Assembly (NCBI GenBank): GCA_025890175.1
Contig: JANPYM010000001.1
Coordinates: 3,326,971 to 3,390,970 of the forward strand
DNA from: Ciborinia camelliae
Taxonomy: Eukaryota; Ascomycota; Leotiomycetes; Helotiales; Sclerotiniaceae
Direction of reading: 5' to 3'
Length of the DNA stretch: 64,000 bases
Shown here: piece after piece, positions 1-12,539 of the stretch
Layout: the number at the start of each line of letters is the position of its first letter
Numbering within the stretch: the stretch's first letter is position 1
Translations under genes and position numbers: made by a program
Notes under the pieces: model-generated
What the model was told of the DNA's origin: nothing
What the model saw: only the letters and a program-made list of their open reading frames with translations
The model's database searches: none

Positions 1-1915
1 TTTTTATTTTAGAATTTAATAATATTTTTATATTTTTTAAATATAAAAATTATTGGGATAATGTATACAAAACAAATTATATATATATAATAATTTAATT
101 TAAATATATATAAAAAATAAAAATAAAAATTATATTTTTTAATTAAATTAATAAATTTTATAATAAGGGTATTAAGGTATAAATATAAAGAAATTAAAGT
201 AAAATTATAAATTTATAAATTATGTTATATAGGGTAATATTGGTAGAGTATAATTTAAATAAAATTTGATTTAATAATTTATTTGATATTGTTTTTGATA
301 AATGGATTGTTATAATTGATTATTATAAAAAAAAGCTAAATGTGTATAAATATATTATTAGGGAAAGAAAGAAAAAAATTGAGGGTATTAAGTAGTGGAA
401 ACGAAATATATATATTATTATAAATCAAAAAAAAGTTTTAATAAATGAGAAGGAGGAAGATTTTTTTGTAAATGATAAGATTGTATAGGATTTTGATAAG
501 AATTTTTTTAATATAATTATTTTTATTTATAAAAAAAGATTTAATTTATAAATTGAAAATATAAAATTATTTTAAAAATTTATTGATATAATGGTGGAAA
601 AGTAGAGTTTGAAAAAGAAAGGGGGGGGAGGGTGTATAGGAATAATATTATTTAAATAATTAAATAATAAATTAAAAAGTTTAAAAATTAAATTTGAATT
701 TTAAATTAATAAAATTAAAAATAAAATGATAAAAAAAGATAATTTAAATATATTTAAATTTAAAATAATAAAAAAAATAATAAATTTTTTTAATAATAAT
801 AAATAAATTTATAATAATATTATTTTTTATATTATAATTCTTTATTTATTTAATATAATATTAATATTTAAATATTTTTTTATTTTAAAAAATTCAATTT
901 CAAATCGATCTATATTTTTATTTTTATATTTTAAATATATTTAACAATTAATTAATAAAACTATTATTATATAATATATATCTATAAATTAGTTTTTTAT
1001 CCTTAAATTTTTCGAAAAGATAATAAATTTTTATAATAATTCGATTTTTTCAAAATATTATTTTATAATAATATATATAAAAATAAAATATATATTAAAT
1101 TGTTTTTTTTTTATTTAAAATATTATACTAATTTTCCTTTTTTTTATTTTTTTTAAATAAATATAATATTCTATATATATTATTATATATAAAAATTTTA
1201 TATATATATAATAAATTTTTTTTAAATATAGTATTACAAATATTTTATTCAATTTTATTTTTTTATTATATCAACCAATTATTTATTAAGTTAGGAAAAG
1301 GTTTTGATAATGAAAAAATCAAAAAATTAGAAATAGTTATTGTTTGTTATATTAATTTATATTTATATTTATATTTAAAATATATAGTTTTTTAATTATA
1401 TTATTTTTTTTTTAAGCAATAAATATTTTTGAATATATTATTTACAAAATTATATATACAATTTATTCCGGGAACAATAAATTTAATATTAATAACAAAA
1501 TTTTGTAAATATTAATAATTTCAAAATTAAAAATATTATTATAATATTTCTTTAAAATATATAATAATATATATATAAATATTATTAAATATTATAAAAA
1601 ACCAATTAAGACTTTTTTTAAATATATTTGTAAAAATAGTTAATTAAATTGGATAATATAATTATATATATATTATTATAAAAGTAATAATAAAATCGGT
1701 AATAATCTTTTTTTTATAATTAATAAAATGAAATTATAAAAGAGGAGTAATTTGTATTAATTTTAATATTTGAAATTGAAAAAGAATAAATGCATTTTTT
1801 AATAATATTAATTTTAAATTAAAAATATTATATTAATAAATATAAAGGAGATATTGTTAATATTTATAATTGAAATTATTAATAATAATGGTGTTAATAT
1901 AAGTAATTGTTAATG
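1..1915. repeat. RIP-degraded AT-rich repeat tract
   Basis: Nearly pure A/T sequence with no open frame. The first 840 bases contain about 6 C but roughly 90 G on the + strand. From about 840 to 1300 the bias reverses, and G again exceeds C after about 1300. Such one-strand loss of C in blocks is the pattern left by repeat-induced point mutation. The ancestral element is no longer recognisable. No terminal repeats were seen, and the tract continues off the left edge. Confidence 0.75.
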
Positions 1916-2105
1916 CTACGGTAGATTTAGAAGAGTGCCTGAGATCTCAGGCTACGCCTGAGATATTAGGCACCTCTCCTCGCTAGATCGTACAGCCGTA
2001 CGGCTGTACTATCTACCTTACGCATATAAAGAGCTTCGCCCTTTATAGGTGTAAGGGCTCTTCAGCAATATATTATATTTCAACCTCGATGCTTTAGCAT
2101 CGTGA
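1915..2105. other. GC-richer island packed with hairpins
   Basis: An island of about 190 bases inside the AT-rich tract. It holds a 16-bp perfect palindrome at 1937-1952, a 20-bp perfect palindrome at 1990-2009 (GTACAGCCGTACGGCTGTAC), an outer inverted pair GGTAGAT (1920-1926) / ATCTACC (2011-2017), and overlapping stems AAGAGC..GCTCTT (2029-2062) and GCCCTT..AAGGGC (2038-2058). A final hairpin CGATGC-TTTA-GCATCG lies at 2087-2102. Dense GC-rich palindromes in an AT background resemble the palindromic clusters of fungal mitochondrial intergenic DNA, so a nuclear mitochondrial insert is possible. No protein-coding sequence is visible. Confidence 0.6.
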
Positions 2106-3140
2106 CAGTTAATAAAAGTATATTTTCAAAATCAATTATTTTGGGTATCAATATAAAATATAATATTTGTTGTATATATATTTTAATAATAAGTTGAAAT
2201 ATTAATCAATATTGTATTATATTAAATTGATAATAGTTTATTGTACAGGACTGTATTAAATTAGTGTTTGGAGTTAGAGTTAGCTAGCATCGAAAACCCA
2301 AGAAATTTTGCTAAAGACCTCTAATATGATTTGTGATAGAAGAAGACCTTCTGCATGAACATGTGGGTCTTTTCCTTCACCGCTTAAGGAAATGGCTTTT
2401 GGAGCTGGAGGTGTTAGAGTACATGCGGAATAATACCTACCTAGGTAGGTATATAAGGAAAGCTTGGTGCCAATATATTTGTCTCTCGTCCAAAGTCTTT
2501 TGTGAATATTATAATTGTTGGAAAATAAAATTCAACAAACTTACAATTGATACATAACTACATAGGTAGGTAACTTGAGTCATGACGGTAAGGTTGAGAG
2601 TCAGATGGGATCTCGTCAAATCCTTTCCCCACGTTCAGACTTTCAACTTCAAGTAAGCATGCTGTGAAAGTCGCGACTCTGATTGGCCTGATTGACCATA
2701 CCTTTTATCGCGTCGCACATAATTGCAATACCAATGGCATTCACATTGTGTGATACCATTCCAAATACATATACTGATAGTGAATCAATCAACCCTTTCA
2801 ATTTATACTTAACAACAGGAATTCTCATACCTCAATACAACTTCAACTCAATATACAGCATCGAACAGAAACAAAAATACTCAGGTAGTTTATTAAAACT
2901 GAATTCACACGACTTCCATCAATCGCACAACGCCCCGCTTCACAATCGCTCAAATCACCTTGGGACAATTATCTCATTCACACGTCTGGCAAACCACGAC
3001 CAGACTTTCTTCCTTTTCTATCTTTTCAGGAGTCTTCCTCCGCTTCATAACACCTTTAAAACGCCGTGTCCCTTCGAGGCCATAGCTAGGTGTTCATTGA
3101 AGTGACCGGAAGATATCCTTCTTGCCACCCTTATCCACAC
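2106..3140. other. Intergenic leader of the IBtk-like gene
   Basis: AT-rich up to about 2240, then of ordinary composition. It contains scattered AGGTAGGT-type motifs near 2440 and 2565. No gene is supported. The open frames here lack coding character and end before or across the start at 3141. The last few hundred bases are presumably the promoter and 5' leader of the gene that follows. Confidence 0.5.
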
Positions 3141-6100
3141 ATGAGTAATCTCCTCTGGAAATATTACCTCGAAGATGACGTCGACAAATTTCGACGTCTC
3201 CTGGCAAATGCCAGTCACCCATCGCAGCATACATCGAAAGGCCATGGGGGAGGACCGGCATTCTCCAGTAGCTTTGGGAATAAGATAGGAAGTGTAGGCG
3301 GATTTGGAACATCGCCAAAGACATTCACCAAGAACCGCAAAGTTCCGGGTCAGGTTGGAAGCATAAGCGGAAATAAAGGGCAGGCAAATGCGCTTAGTCG
3401 AGTGGAATTGAATAGCAGAGATTATGCTGGGTTAACAGTCTTGCACCGAGCTGCATCTTCGATATCTACGAATGCAATCATCTTTGCCACGGCCCTCATC
3501 GAGCATCCTTCCATCGACCTTTATATACAAGATACAGAAAGTGGGTGGACAGCATTGCATAGAGCTCTGTATTTTGGTAACATCACCATTGCTCGAGCTA
3601 TTATCGAGCGAGACTCAAAGGATCGCGCTGCTGGAAACACAGGCGCCAGGCCGGACTCTTCAGTTATCAAGGTCAAGGATCGGGAGGGAAACACCCCGTT
3701 TGATGTATACAATGCGACAATAGCAAGGCGGTCTTTGCTAGAGGGAACAGTTCAGGAATCAGGCAATCTTTCTGACAATGAAGACGATGACGGGCTATTT
3801 GTTTTACCATCGAGGGAATCATCAAACTTCAAAAGTATCGATGGCGACGAAATTTATGCATTTGGCAGTAACAAGAACTTTTCATTGGGTTTTGGTGACC
3901 AGGATGATCGTCAGTATCCGGAAAAGATAACATTGAAACGTCCTGACCATTTACTCTTCCGATTTTATCAAGAATATCTGGACTCTGTCGAGGATCATAA
4001 CCCTATCGGGAACCCGAAGACGCCCAAGACAATATCTGAGCTTCCTTCGATGATCCAGAATAAACCTATCATCATTCAAGATGTTGCTCTTTCCAAGCTA
4101 AGTAGTGCTATATTAACCACGGATCCAGAATCAAATCTTTATATGTGTGGCTTTGGCCCAGGAGGCAGATTAGGCATGGGAGACGAAACCACTCGCTTCA
4201 ATTATGTACCAGTAGACCAGGGCGGTTTGGCTGGGAAGAAAGTCTTGACAGTTGCTCTCGGCCAAAATCATACCCTTGCCGTTTCATCGGAAGGAGAGAT
4301 CTTCAGTTGGGGTACAAATACCTGGGGTCAATTAGGCTACAACCTACCTCGACCTGCGCTGAAAGACGAGGAACCATTTTGCACAACCCCGCGCCAAATT
4401 TTTGGACCCCTGAAAAGAGAAACCATTATTGGTATTGCTGCATCGGGTATTCATTCGGTAGCCCATACATCTACCTCACTGTTCTGCTGGGGTAAGAATG
4501 AGGGACAGTTGGGTCTTATGGATTCTGACTCTCGGTCTTTGGAAGCACAGCCAGTACCCCGCAGAGTTGCAGCATCGTTATTTAAGTCATCGATCGTGAA
4601 AGTTTCAGCCATTAATGGTGCAACTACATGCCTTTTGAAAAACCATACTGTTTGTGTTTTCACTAATTATGGCTACACGATGGTCAAATTTCCTTTGTAT
4701 GAAGGCTTTACCAATTATCATTTACGAAGCACTTCGGTCACTACTCGATATGACTCCGGCTCCAATAATATTACTACCATCGAGTCTGGTGGAGATACGA
4801 TTGCCGCTATATCTGGTAGAGGTGACCTGTTCACATTAAACGTAAGGAAGATTGATACGAAAGTTTCGGCAGCTTCTACCACAAACCCAACCAAAATCAA
4901 AGAGGCTTTATCACAGCCACAACGAATTTGGTCGCTGCGCAAGGGAAATTGGGATGGGATAAAATCCGTTGGTGTCGCTGAGAATGGATCCGTAATCGTT
5001 TGTACCCAGGCTGGTGCCGTCTGGCGACGCATTAAGAGAGCTAAGAACAAGGATTCTTTTGCTGGGGTTAGTGATTACAATCGCAAGGACTTCAAATTTC
5101 AACGGGTACCTGGACTTACCCAAGTAGCTGCTGTCAGAAGTAATCCTTTCGGTGTATTTGCGGCCATCCGTAAGGACTGCGACGTGACTAAGACTCAAGT
5201 GGCAGTTGAAGACAAGACGTTATGGGAGGATATTGTACCTCTGCTAAGTCTTCGAGATCTCATGGCATCGGAGCAACCGGTAAAGCCCACTGCAGAAATA
5301 ATGATGTTTGCCTCCGCCAAAGGATATGGGCCTATCAGGGAGGCAGTCTTAAGATCCCCTGACCTTGAAGCGGATGTTGAGCGCTTGCTTATGGGTCAGC
5401 TTTCTGAGAGTGGTGGTTATGATGTTGAGATATGTTCTACCATATCTGACACTGCAATACCTATACATGGTTTCATGCTAGCAGGCAGAAGTTCTGTTTT
5501 GAGATCACTCTTATCCGAATACCGTCATAGTGGAACCGCTTCACTCCCTGAAATTCTCAATATTGAGAAGGGCGCAGGTGGTAAAACAAGAATTATCTTC
5601 AATGGGTTGGATTTCATCACTCTTGTCAATTTTACCATCTATCTTTACACGGACAAAATTGCCGACGTTTGGAACTTCACAAAGTTTTTCCCGAGCATGG
5701 CTTTTAGATTCCGACAGGTTAGGACTGAACTGATGAAGCTTGGCTCCCAGTTGAGAATGCCTTGGTTAGAAGCTCCAGTTCGAGTCATAGTACAGCCCTC
5801 TGACAAATTAAACTGTGACATGGACAATGCAATCACGGACGAGACGTTCTTCGATGACGGTGATGCTATTGTTGAGTTGGATGGAGAAGAAATGCCAATT
5901 CACAGCGTTCTTGTCTGCCAACGTTGTCCTTTCTTCGATGGTCTATTTAATGGTCGATCTGGAGGTCAATGGCTTGCTGGTAGGCGTGCAGAAAGCACAG
6001 AACCAATCAGAATTGATCTGAAGCATATTGCACCAGAGACTTTCGAGCTCGTACTACGCTATCTGTATGCCGATGTAGGGCCTGAGCTTTTCGACAATAT

Positions 6101-7983
6101 CGTTGCGGCTAATATTGACGAATTTTCGGAACTTGTCATGGATGTGATGAGTGTTGCAAATGAATTGATGATTGATCGATTATCTCAGATCTGTCAACAA
6201 GTCTTAGGTCGTTTCGGTATGTTCTTTCCGTTTTGCAATGTTTCACGGATTCTTTATGAGTAATACTGACATTTCTGAAGTAAACACCCGAAATGTTTGC
6301 AATATTGTCAATGCCGTCGCACCTTGCTCAATCACTGACCTTAAAGATGCTGGCCTCGAGTATATGTGCTTGCAGCTCGAGTCGATGCTTGAAAATCAGT
6401 AAGTCTATTCTTGGATCTTTGATAGTTTGGATTATCCTTATTTTGGTTAGTACACTTTGCTAACTATTAACAGTCTACTTGATGACCTCGATGAGGATCT
6501 TGTTCTTGAATTGGATGAAGTCGTACGCGATAACCAATTGAATTGTCTGCCGTTTGCAAAAAGCGGCCGAGCTGATCTGGATTTGCACGAGAAATATCCC
6601 GGATTGGCAGAGGACATAGACGAGGAAAGACACCGCAGACTCGGAGATATGACGTTCCGTGCACATCTTAGGGATGATGATAATAGAATATCCTCATCAT
6701 TCAAAGCACGTATGGGGAGTCTTGACGATAGTATGCCTTCCCCTAGTCACGACAAAGCTAGGAGGAAATCCAAAGCGGCGAAGAACGAACCATTCAGCCC
6801 AAGTATACGCCCCAAGGATTCTGCGGCTGATCTAATGTTCGATATGGATGAGGACGAAGAGCTTGGAAGTCCACCTAGCCTAAACATAGCTATTGACCTG
6901 ACTTCTGCTTCTCCTGGTGGTCCAGCAACTCCAAGGTTCCCCACAATCACTTCGACACCCAAGATTGTTGAGTCAGGATCTCCTACGGAGCTATCAAATT
7001 CCCTCGGATTAGGAATTCAATGCAATCCTGAAACCCCCCAATCTGGAACTAAAACTTGGTCATCTCCAAACCTTTCAAAAAAGCTCGACATGAAAGAGAT
7101 TATGGCCCAGGCATCAACGGGTCGTGCTTCCAATTTATCAATGAGTATCTCGGCTCAAAAGGCAAAGGATGAAGCGAATGCTAAGTCATCCACGCCAAAG
7201 CTTTCACAGAAGGAACGCAAAAAACAACAGGCCGCATTCCAACAAGCCATGACACAGACTCCCGTGGACAAGGGTAAAGATAAAGCATCATCTCCCTGGC
7301 AAATCGCAGGAGTGGGTTCGAAAGCAAACCTTAAGGACATTCTTGATAAGGAGAACAAACCTTTGCCTTCGCCTTTGGCACCAAAGTCGGCAATATCGCC
7401 AGCAAATACTCCGTCACCTACACGCCGAATTGCGCCCCCGGATACTCGATTTGCTGGCCAGAAAAGGAATGATAATAACAGCATTACGAAAGCACAGAGA
7501 TCATCACCAGCTTCGTCAAGGTCAAATATGGCAGCGCCTGCGAAATCCACTCCACTCGTTCCTCATTCCAAATCGTATACGGCACCAGCAGCAAAGGCCG
7601 AGCCGTCACTGCAATTATCCATGGCTGATATCATAGGAATGCAACAGAGGGAGCAGGAGGTGATTAAAGAAGCAGTTGCAAAGAGAAGTCTTCAGGAAAT
7701 TCAAGAAGAGCAAGCTTTCCAAGAATGGTGGGATCAAGAAAGTAAGAGGGCACAAGAGGAAGAAGCTTCGAGAGCGAAGGCTTCTACTAGTGGTTTTGGT
7801 AGAGGTGGTGGGAAGTCTGGTGGTGGAAGGGGAAAGGGTGGTTCGAGAGGAAGGGGTGGGAAGGGAAGAGGTGGTGGTGGTGGTGCTGGAGATTCTGCCA
7901 GGGGTGGAACCGGTACTGGTGGAAACGGAGGTGGTGGAAGGGGTAGAGGGAGACCCCAGGAGAAAATTACTGGTGCGAATTAA
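3141..7983 (+). CDS. Ankyrin-RCC1-BTB-BTB protein (IBtk-like), 1567 aa
   Basis: Large scaffold-type protein with the domain order of the inhibitor of Bruton tyrosine kinase (IBtk) family, whose human member is a CUL3 ubiquitin-ligase adaptor. Ankyrin repeats lie at about residues 90-165. RCC1-type repeats (short motifs such as WGTNTWGQLG and WGKNEGQLG) run from about 233 to 560. There are two BTB/POZ domains at about 760-870 and 905-1040. A long Ser/Pro/Lys-rich linker follows, then an MADIIGMQQ..EQAFQEWW block. The end is a Gly-Arg (RGG/GRG) tail. Exons are 3141-6216, 6281-6398 and 6474-7983, with introns of 64 and 75 bp whose phases agree. The start at 3141 has A at -3; the frame is open further upstream but offers no ATG. 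A role as a CUL3 substrate adaptor is inferred from the family. The RGG tail suggests RNA or nucleic-acid contact. Confidence 0.9.
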
Positions 7984-10114
7984 CGTTGTTCTTTACGTTG
8001 CGTTGCATTGCATTTATACACACTTTTGCGCGCCCAACCCTAAGGCATGGGCATCGATTATGAATAAGAATACCATCGCGTATCGGCCGGCATAGCATAC
8101 TTAGCCTGCCTAGTTTAGCATGCGTACATACATATACATTTGCTTGGAATATGGACCGGGAGGGAAGGAAGGATGGATGGATGGATGGTTCATGGATTGT
8201 ATCATAGAGATATCTATATTATCATTATTTGGTTGAAATATTCATGGTAGAGAGAATAGATAGAGCTTTATTATATCTAGTTTATCGTCTATTTGGTTCA
8301 TCTATTTGGTTCATCTATTTGGTTCATCTATTTGGTTCATCTATTTGGTTCATCTATTTGGTTCATCTATTTGGTTCATCTATTTGGTTCATCTATTTGG
8401 TTCATCTATTTGGTTCATCGATGTTGTTTATATACCTACCTAGGTATCTAATCTAAGATCACTTTTTATTGCTTGTTTGTGAAAGCTAGGTAGCTAGCTA
8501 TTGGAATATTCAAATAAAATGCTACCTACATTGGCACTTTGAGAGGGAGTTGAAGTCGAAGATCAAGTTACATGGGGGGGTTTTAACTTTTTTTGGATTC
8601 GGGAATTAAAGCTTATTATTTTATTCGTCGTTGAGAGCAATGGTTGGTTGGATGGAGTTTTGCAAATGTTCTTTTGCTCTTTTTCTTTTTTTTCCTTTTT
8701 TTGGCTTTTTTTGGCTCTATGGTATATGGTAGAGGCGAGAGTTAACGAGTTTTTAGGAGTGGATTTTTTGGTGAAATTGGAAGGGGGAAGGGGAAGGGGG
8801 AGGGGGAAGGGGGAAAGAGTGGAAAAGGGAGGAAAGAAAATGGGGTTCAATATATTTGTGGGTTTACTCGCATGTTCCTTTAGTTTCGTTTAAATCAGGA
8901 GTAGGGTTTCTAAGTTTGAACATAGGATTTTTGAGAGTTTTGATGGGAGGAGAGGAAAGATAAGGAAAGGTAAATGAAGGAGATGTTTTTTAATTGCTAA
9001 TGCTAATACTAATCTATATACATACAGTATATAGAAGAAATAGGACCGTAGATAACTTGACTAGTTTATTGATATAACATTCCATTCAATATAACTTCCC
9101 TCATTCATCTTGTATCCAATCTCCTCCCCTTACATTAAGTTATCTCATCTCATCTCAATATCTGCATCTAATTTAATATCACATCATGACATCAATTTTT
9201 CTTCCCTCAATCTACCCATCTACCTCACCGGGAGTTGAGTCAATAAGATAAGATAAAAAGGATCACCGTTCGCTTTGCTCCCGGTGCGACGGAAATATTG
9301 AAGAGGGATCACCGGGGAATTCACCTGGAGCATGTTATGTCACGATTTATGAGAAAAGAATTGCTAATGAAAAGGCATCATGGAATTTATGGTTGGAAAG
9401 GATAATTAATGGATAGAATGGTGATAGGAGACGAGATGGGCTGAGATGGGCTGAACGATATATAGTATACGATATAGCTGTACGTACTAGGTACCTAGTT
9501 AAGAGTTTATTTAGAGTATTCGGTGGATTGGATTTGAACTTTGTAGCTCTATGGGAGAGATCATGATTTTATGTTGAAAGTCCTGTATACTAACTACTAG
9601 GAGTTGTGTAATTATTGCTGGTGTCATTTCTAAATAGCTTTATGCTTCTTCTTATTTTCTGGGGAGGGGGGAGGTTCTAGGGATGATATGGTATGAGATT
9701 GAGAGGGTTATGGGGTTTGTTAACTGGGTTTGTTATTGAGTTTATTAAGTTTGAATGTTAGAATGCAATGTAAGAATTCCAATGTAAGTGGTGGTAGTAT
9801 TTACAAGCTCAAGTGGAAGGGACAACGGGAGGAAGTTACTAAGGGTGAGAGGAAGGTGGGATGAAGTTACAAAAGATGAGAGGAAGATGCCGATACAAGC
9901 TCGAACTCAATTCACAATCTTAAATCTACATGTGATATTAATTCCGACGATAGACAATGTAAGCACGACGCTATGATGTCAAATAATCTTTCTCGCTATT
10001 GGAATATATACACATCCAAACACGCTGTACAACAAGCCATGAATAACAATCCAACCGCTAACATCCAACCATCCTTCAAGCCCCAGCCACAACACCATCA
10101 TCACCCCCCCTCAT
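7984..10114. other. Intergenic, no gene seen
   Basis: Spacer between the 3' end of the IBtk-like gene and the 3' end of the minus-strand gene at 10115. It contains GGAT repeats near 8170-8190, a 13-bp minisatellite, purine-rich runs near 8790-8830 and pyrimidine-rich runs near 9100-9200. Open frames in the repeat arise only because 13 is not a multiple of 3. No coding or RNA gene could be supported. Confidence 0.6.
8287..8419. repeat. 13-bp minisatellite, about 10 copies
   Basis: Near-perfect tandem array of the unit CATCTATTTGGTT about 300 bp downstream of the IBtk-like stop codon. The very low divergence between copies suggests recent expansion by slippage. Confidence 0.95.
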
Positions 10115-10960
10115 CTACGCGCGCCTAAAAAACTCCCTCCTCGCCAAAGCCTTCAAATGACCCAACATATCCGTCCCATCCAACAACTCCAGAATCTCAT
10201 CCGCCGAGACATTTCTCCAATAATTTGAAAATTTCTCTTCCAAAGTGATTTTCATATGCAATTTGTATGACCGTTCATGACTCTCGGTCAATGGCAGATT
10301 ATAAAAATGGTCTCGGAAGAATTTCTTTCGAGCGTTGTCTTGTAGGAGATCCATCATATCCTGGGACAAATAAGCAACCTTTTCCTCATCCGAGGCATCC
10401 TCCCAGAATCTTTCGAATCCTGCTCCGAGAGACATGATTCTTTGAGAGAAAGATAGGGTTGTTGATATTGATGAGGCTGGTGAGCTTGCTCTTGTCGAGG
10501 CAGGTAAGCTTGAAGTTGCTGAGAAAGGCGAGCTTGATCTCGTCTCGTACGAAGAAAATTCCAATTCCCCCAATTGTTCCGCTACCTGTCCTTCATGCTG
10601 TACAAACGTAGCCTCATCAACGATCACGTCCACCGGAAACCCCCTCCCAAACGCACTTTCAAAATCCCGCATCAGAACCGTATATTCCTCCTCCAAAGAT
10701 TGAAATCCGGGACAAGCCTCAATACTCGGTTGACCATTTCTCAAATTCTTGAGCCCCTCCCTCGTATCCATGATTCGGATCGTATACTCGCAAAGCAATG
10801 TGACACGGTTCTTTAGATGTGGTGGATTCAACGTTTCAAGGTCGAGAGGCCATGGTACTTGGGTAAATTCTTCAATTGATGTTATCAACTCGAATAATGT
10901 CGAGTCTGTGAGTGTCATGTATCCGGAGAAAGGGGGTGGCTGTTCGATAGTTCGATTCAT
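10115..10960 (-). CDS. Unknown intronless protein, 281 aa
   Basis: I do not recognise this protein. It is a single uninterrupted frame with ATG at 10960 and TAG at 10115-10117. The product is acidic. It has a predicted helical N-terminal half at about 20-140. A Ser/Thr/Pro/Ala-rich linker at about 143-178 looks disordered. The C-terminal half at about 180-281 is charged and helical, with many Asp/Glu/Lys/Arg and aromatic residues (WEDASDEEK, FRDHFYNLPL), and ends in an Arg-rich helix. No signal peptide or membrane segment is evident. Coding character is supported by length, codon-like composition and the two-domain-plus-linker layout. It is probably a lineage-restricted intracellular protein of unknown role. 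Confidence 0.7.
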   Translation of the reverse strand: MNRTIEQPPPFSGYMTLTDSTLFELITSIEEFTQVPWPLDLETLNPPHLKNRVTLLCEYTIRIMDTREGLKNLRNGQPSIEACPGFQSLEEEYTVLMRDFESAFGRGFPVDVIVDEATFVQHEGQVAEQLGELEFSSYETRSSSPFSATSSLPASTRASSPASSISTTLSFSQRIMSLGAGFERFWEDASDEEKVAYLSQDMMDLLQDNARKKFFRDHFYNLPLTESHERSYKLHMKITLEEKFSNYWRNVSADEILELLDGTDMLGHLKALARREFFRRA

Positions 10961-12539
10961 GTTTGCGGTATGCTGTATGCAATTGTATCTATCGAGCGGC
11001 TGTATGTATCACTGTACATAATGTGTATATTCTGATTATGGATGTCTAACTAATGTAGAATAAACCGATGTAAAAGAAGATGAGATGCAATGAACAAGAC
11101 AATATCCCGCGATGTAAACAAAAAAAGCGCGAAAACCAAGCCTAGTCGAAATAAAAATAAGTGTAGTTCTTAGCAGCCCCTAGCTCAGCAATCGAGGCCA
11201 ACCAGCGGACCACACCAAACCATTCCCAACCTAGTTCCTTCCCAACTCGAACCTAGAGTCAACACCGCACCCAAGAGTTTCCAGGCAGATTTCCACGCCA
11301 TCGGATTAGACCCTGATTTTCACGAGGAAATTTAGTCTCTCTCTCGTCCTCCTCTAACTCCTTTTTCTGTCTTTCGCTTACAATCAATCTCACTCACTGT
11401 CTAGATACACTACCCACCAGTGTAACATTCATACTCACAAACTATTCATATTCACACCACTAAGACATTTTTGCTACTATGAGTTATGTCATGATCATCT
11501 TTTCATTCGTCGAATGTATTTAGGTACCTTGAGTTCTTCTTTCATCAATCATCTCCCACTCCATAAATCAGCATCAGTACCATCTCTCAGTGATTATCAG
11601 AATACTAGGAAGTGTGGTTGGTAGTGAGTACGAAGAATATCAATATAGATCAAAAACCGCGATAGTCATCATATTGAGTGAGGGCAATGAGATGAGTAAA
11701 CACAATTGCCAGTCAGTGTGTTATTTCAATACATCGGTACTGAATCCACTTGACTGGCAGCAAAGTTCAAATTATCTATCAGCCAGCCACTAGACCAGAC
11801 CACGATATCCAAGATACTCCTTTTATAATCCTGCCTCCACCACGCCGGTTGATTACTTACTTTCAGATTTCAGATTCGCGACTTGGTTGGGGTTTAACCA
11901 TACCTAGGTATGCCCAAGATTTGAAATTTGAATGCGGAGGAATAATTATAATGGGAGTAATGTGAAAGCAATGAAGAGATGACTGAATGGAGAGATGAAG
12001 TGGATGGATAGATGAGTAGACGGATAGATAAATGAGAAATTATTCCAGCAACTAGACTGGTTATTGTATACGTAAGTAGGCATCACTCGACTACATCCAT
12101 GAAATCCATGAGTATTCGATATTCCATCCCCGTACCCACCATGAAAAAGACCCACAACTAGGGATATGAATTTTCCGGCAAAAGAGGTGCATTCAACTTA
12201 AGTAAAATAATTGATTAATCAGCTTGCTTTCCTTTTTGAAAAAGAGTAATGGCTTTCTTTTAAATTGAAAATTAAGAGATATTGGTTGGTTTAAAATATT
12301 TCGTCCTTACATCCTCATAATTGCCTATTTGAGGGATCCGACAAGTCATCCTACCCCGCCTAATATATGGTTGACGGTCAACTATAATTGGCCGGTCCTT
12401 CAATCTGGTCAATTGACCAAGTCATGTGTTGATGGTCAACTCATTTATACAACCCTACCCACGACCCACGACCCACAACCTCCAAACTCCGTTCCCATCC
12501 TAATTCATCAACACCTCTCCCTCCAAACCCATTATCCAT
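10961..12539. other. Intergenic, no gene seen
   Basis: Upstream region of the minus-strand gene at 10960 and downstream region of the carboxypeptidase. It is of ordinary composition with C-rich leader-like stretches near 11200-11480. The short open frames (60-80 codons) show no domain or splice logic. I see no RNA gene and no clear regulatory motif. Confidence 0.5.

Noticed and set aside
3045..5836. Minus- and plus-strand frames of 60-116 codons over the IBtk-like exon
   Set aside because: Shadows of the large exon in other frames, with no independent features.
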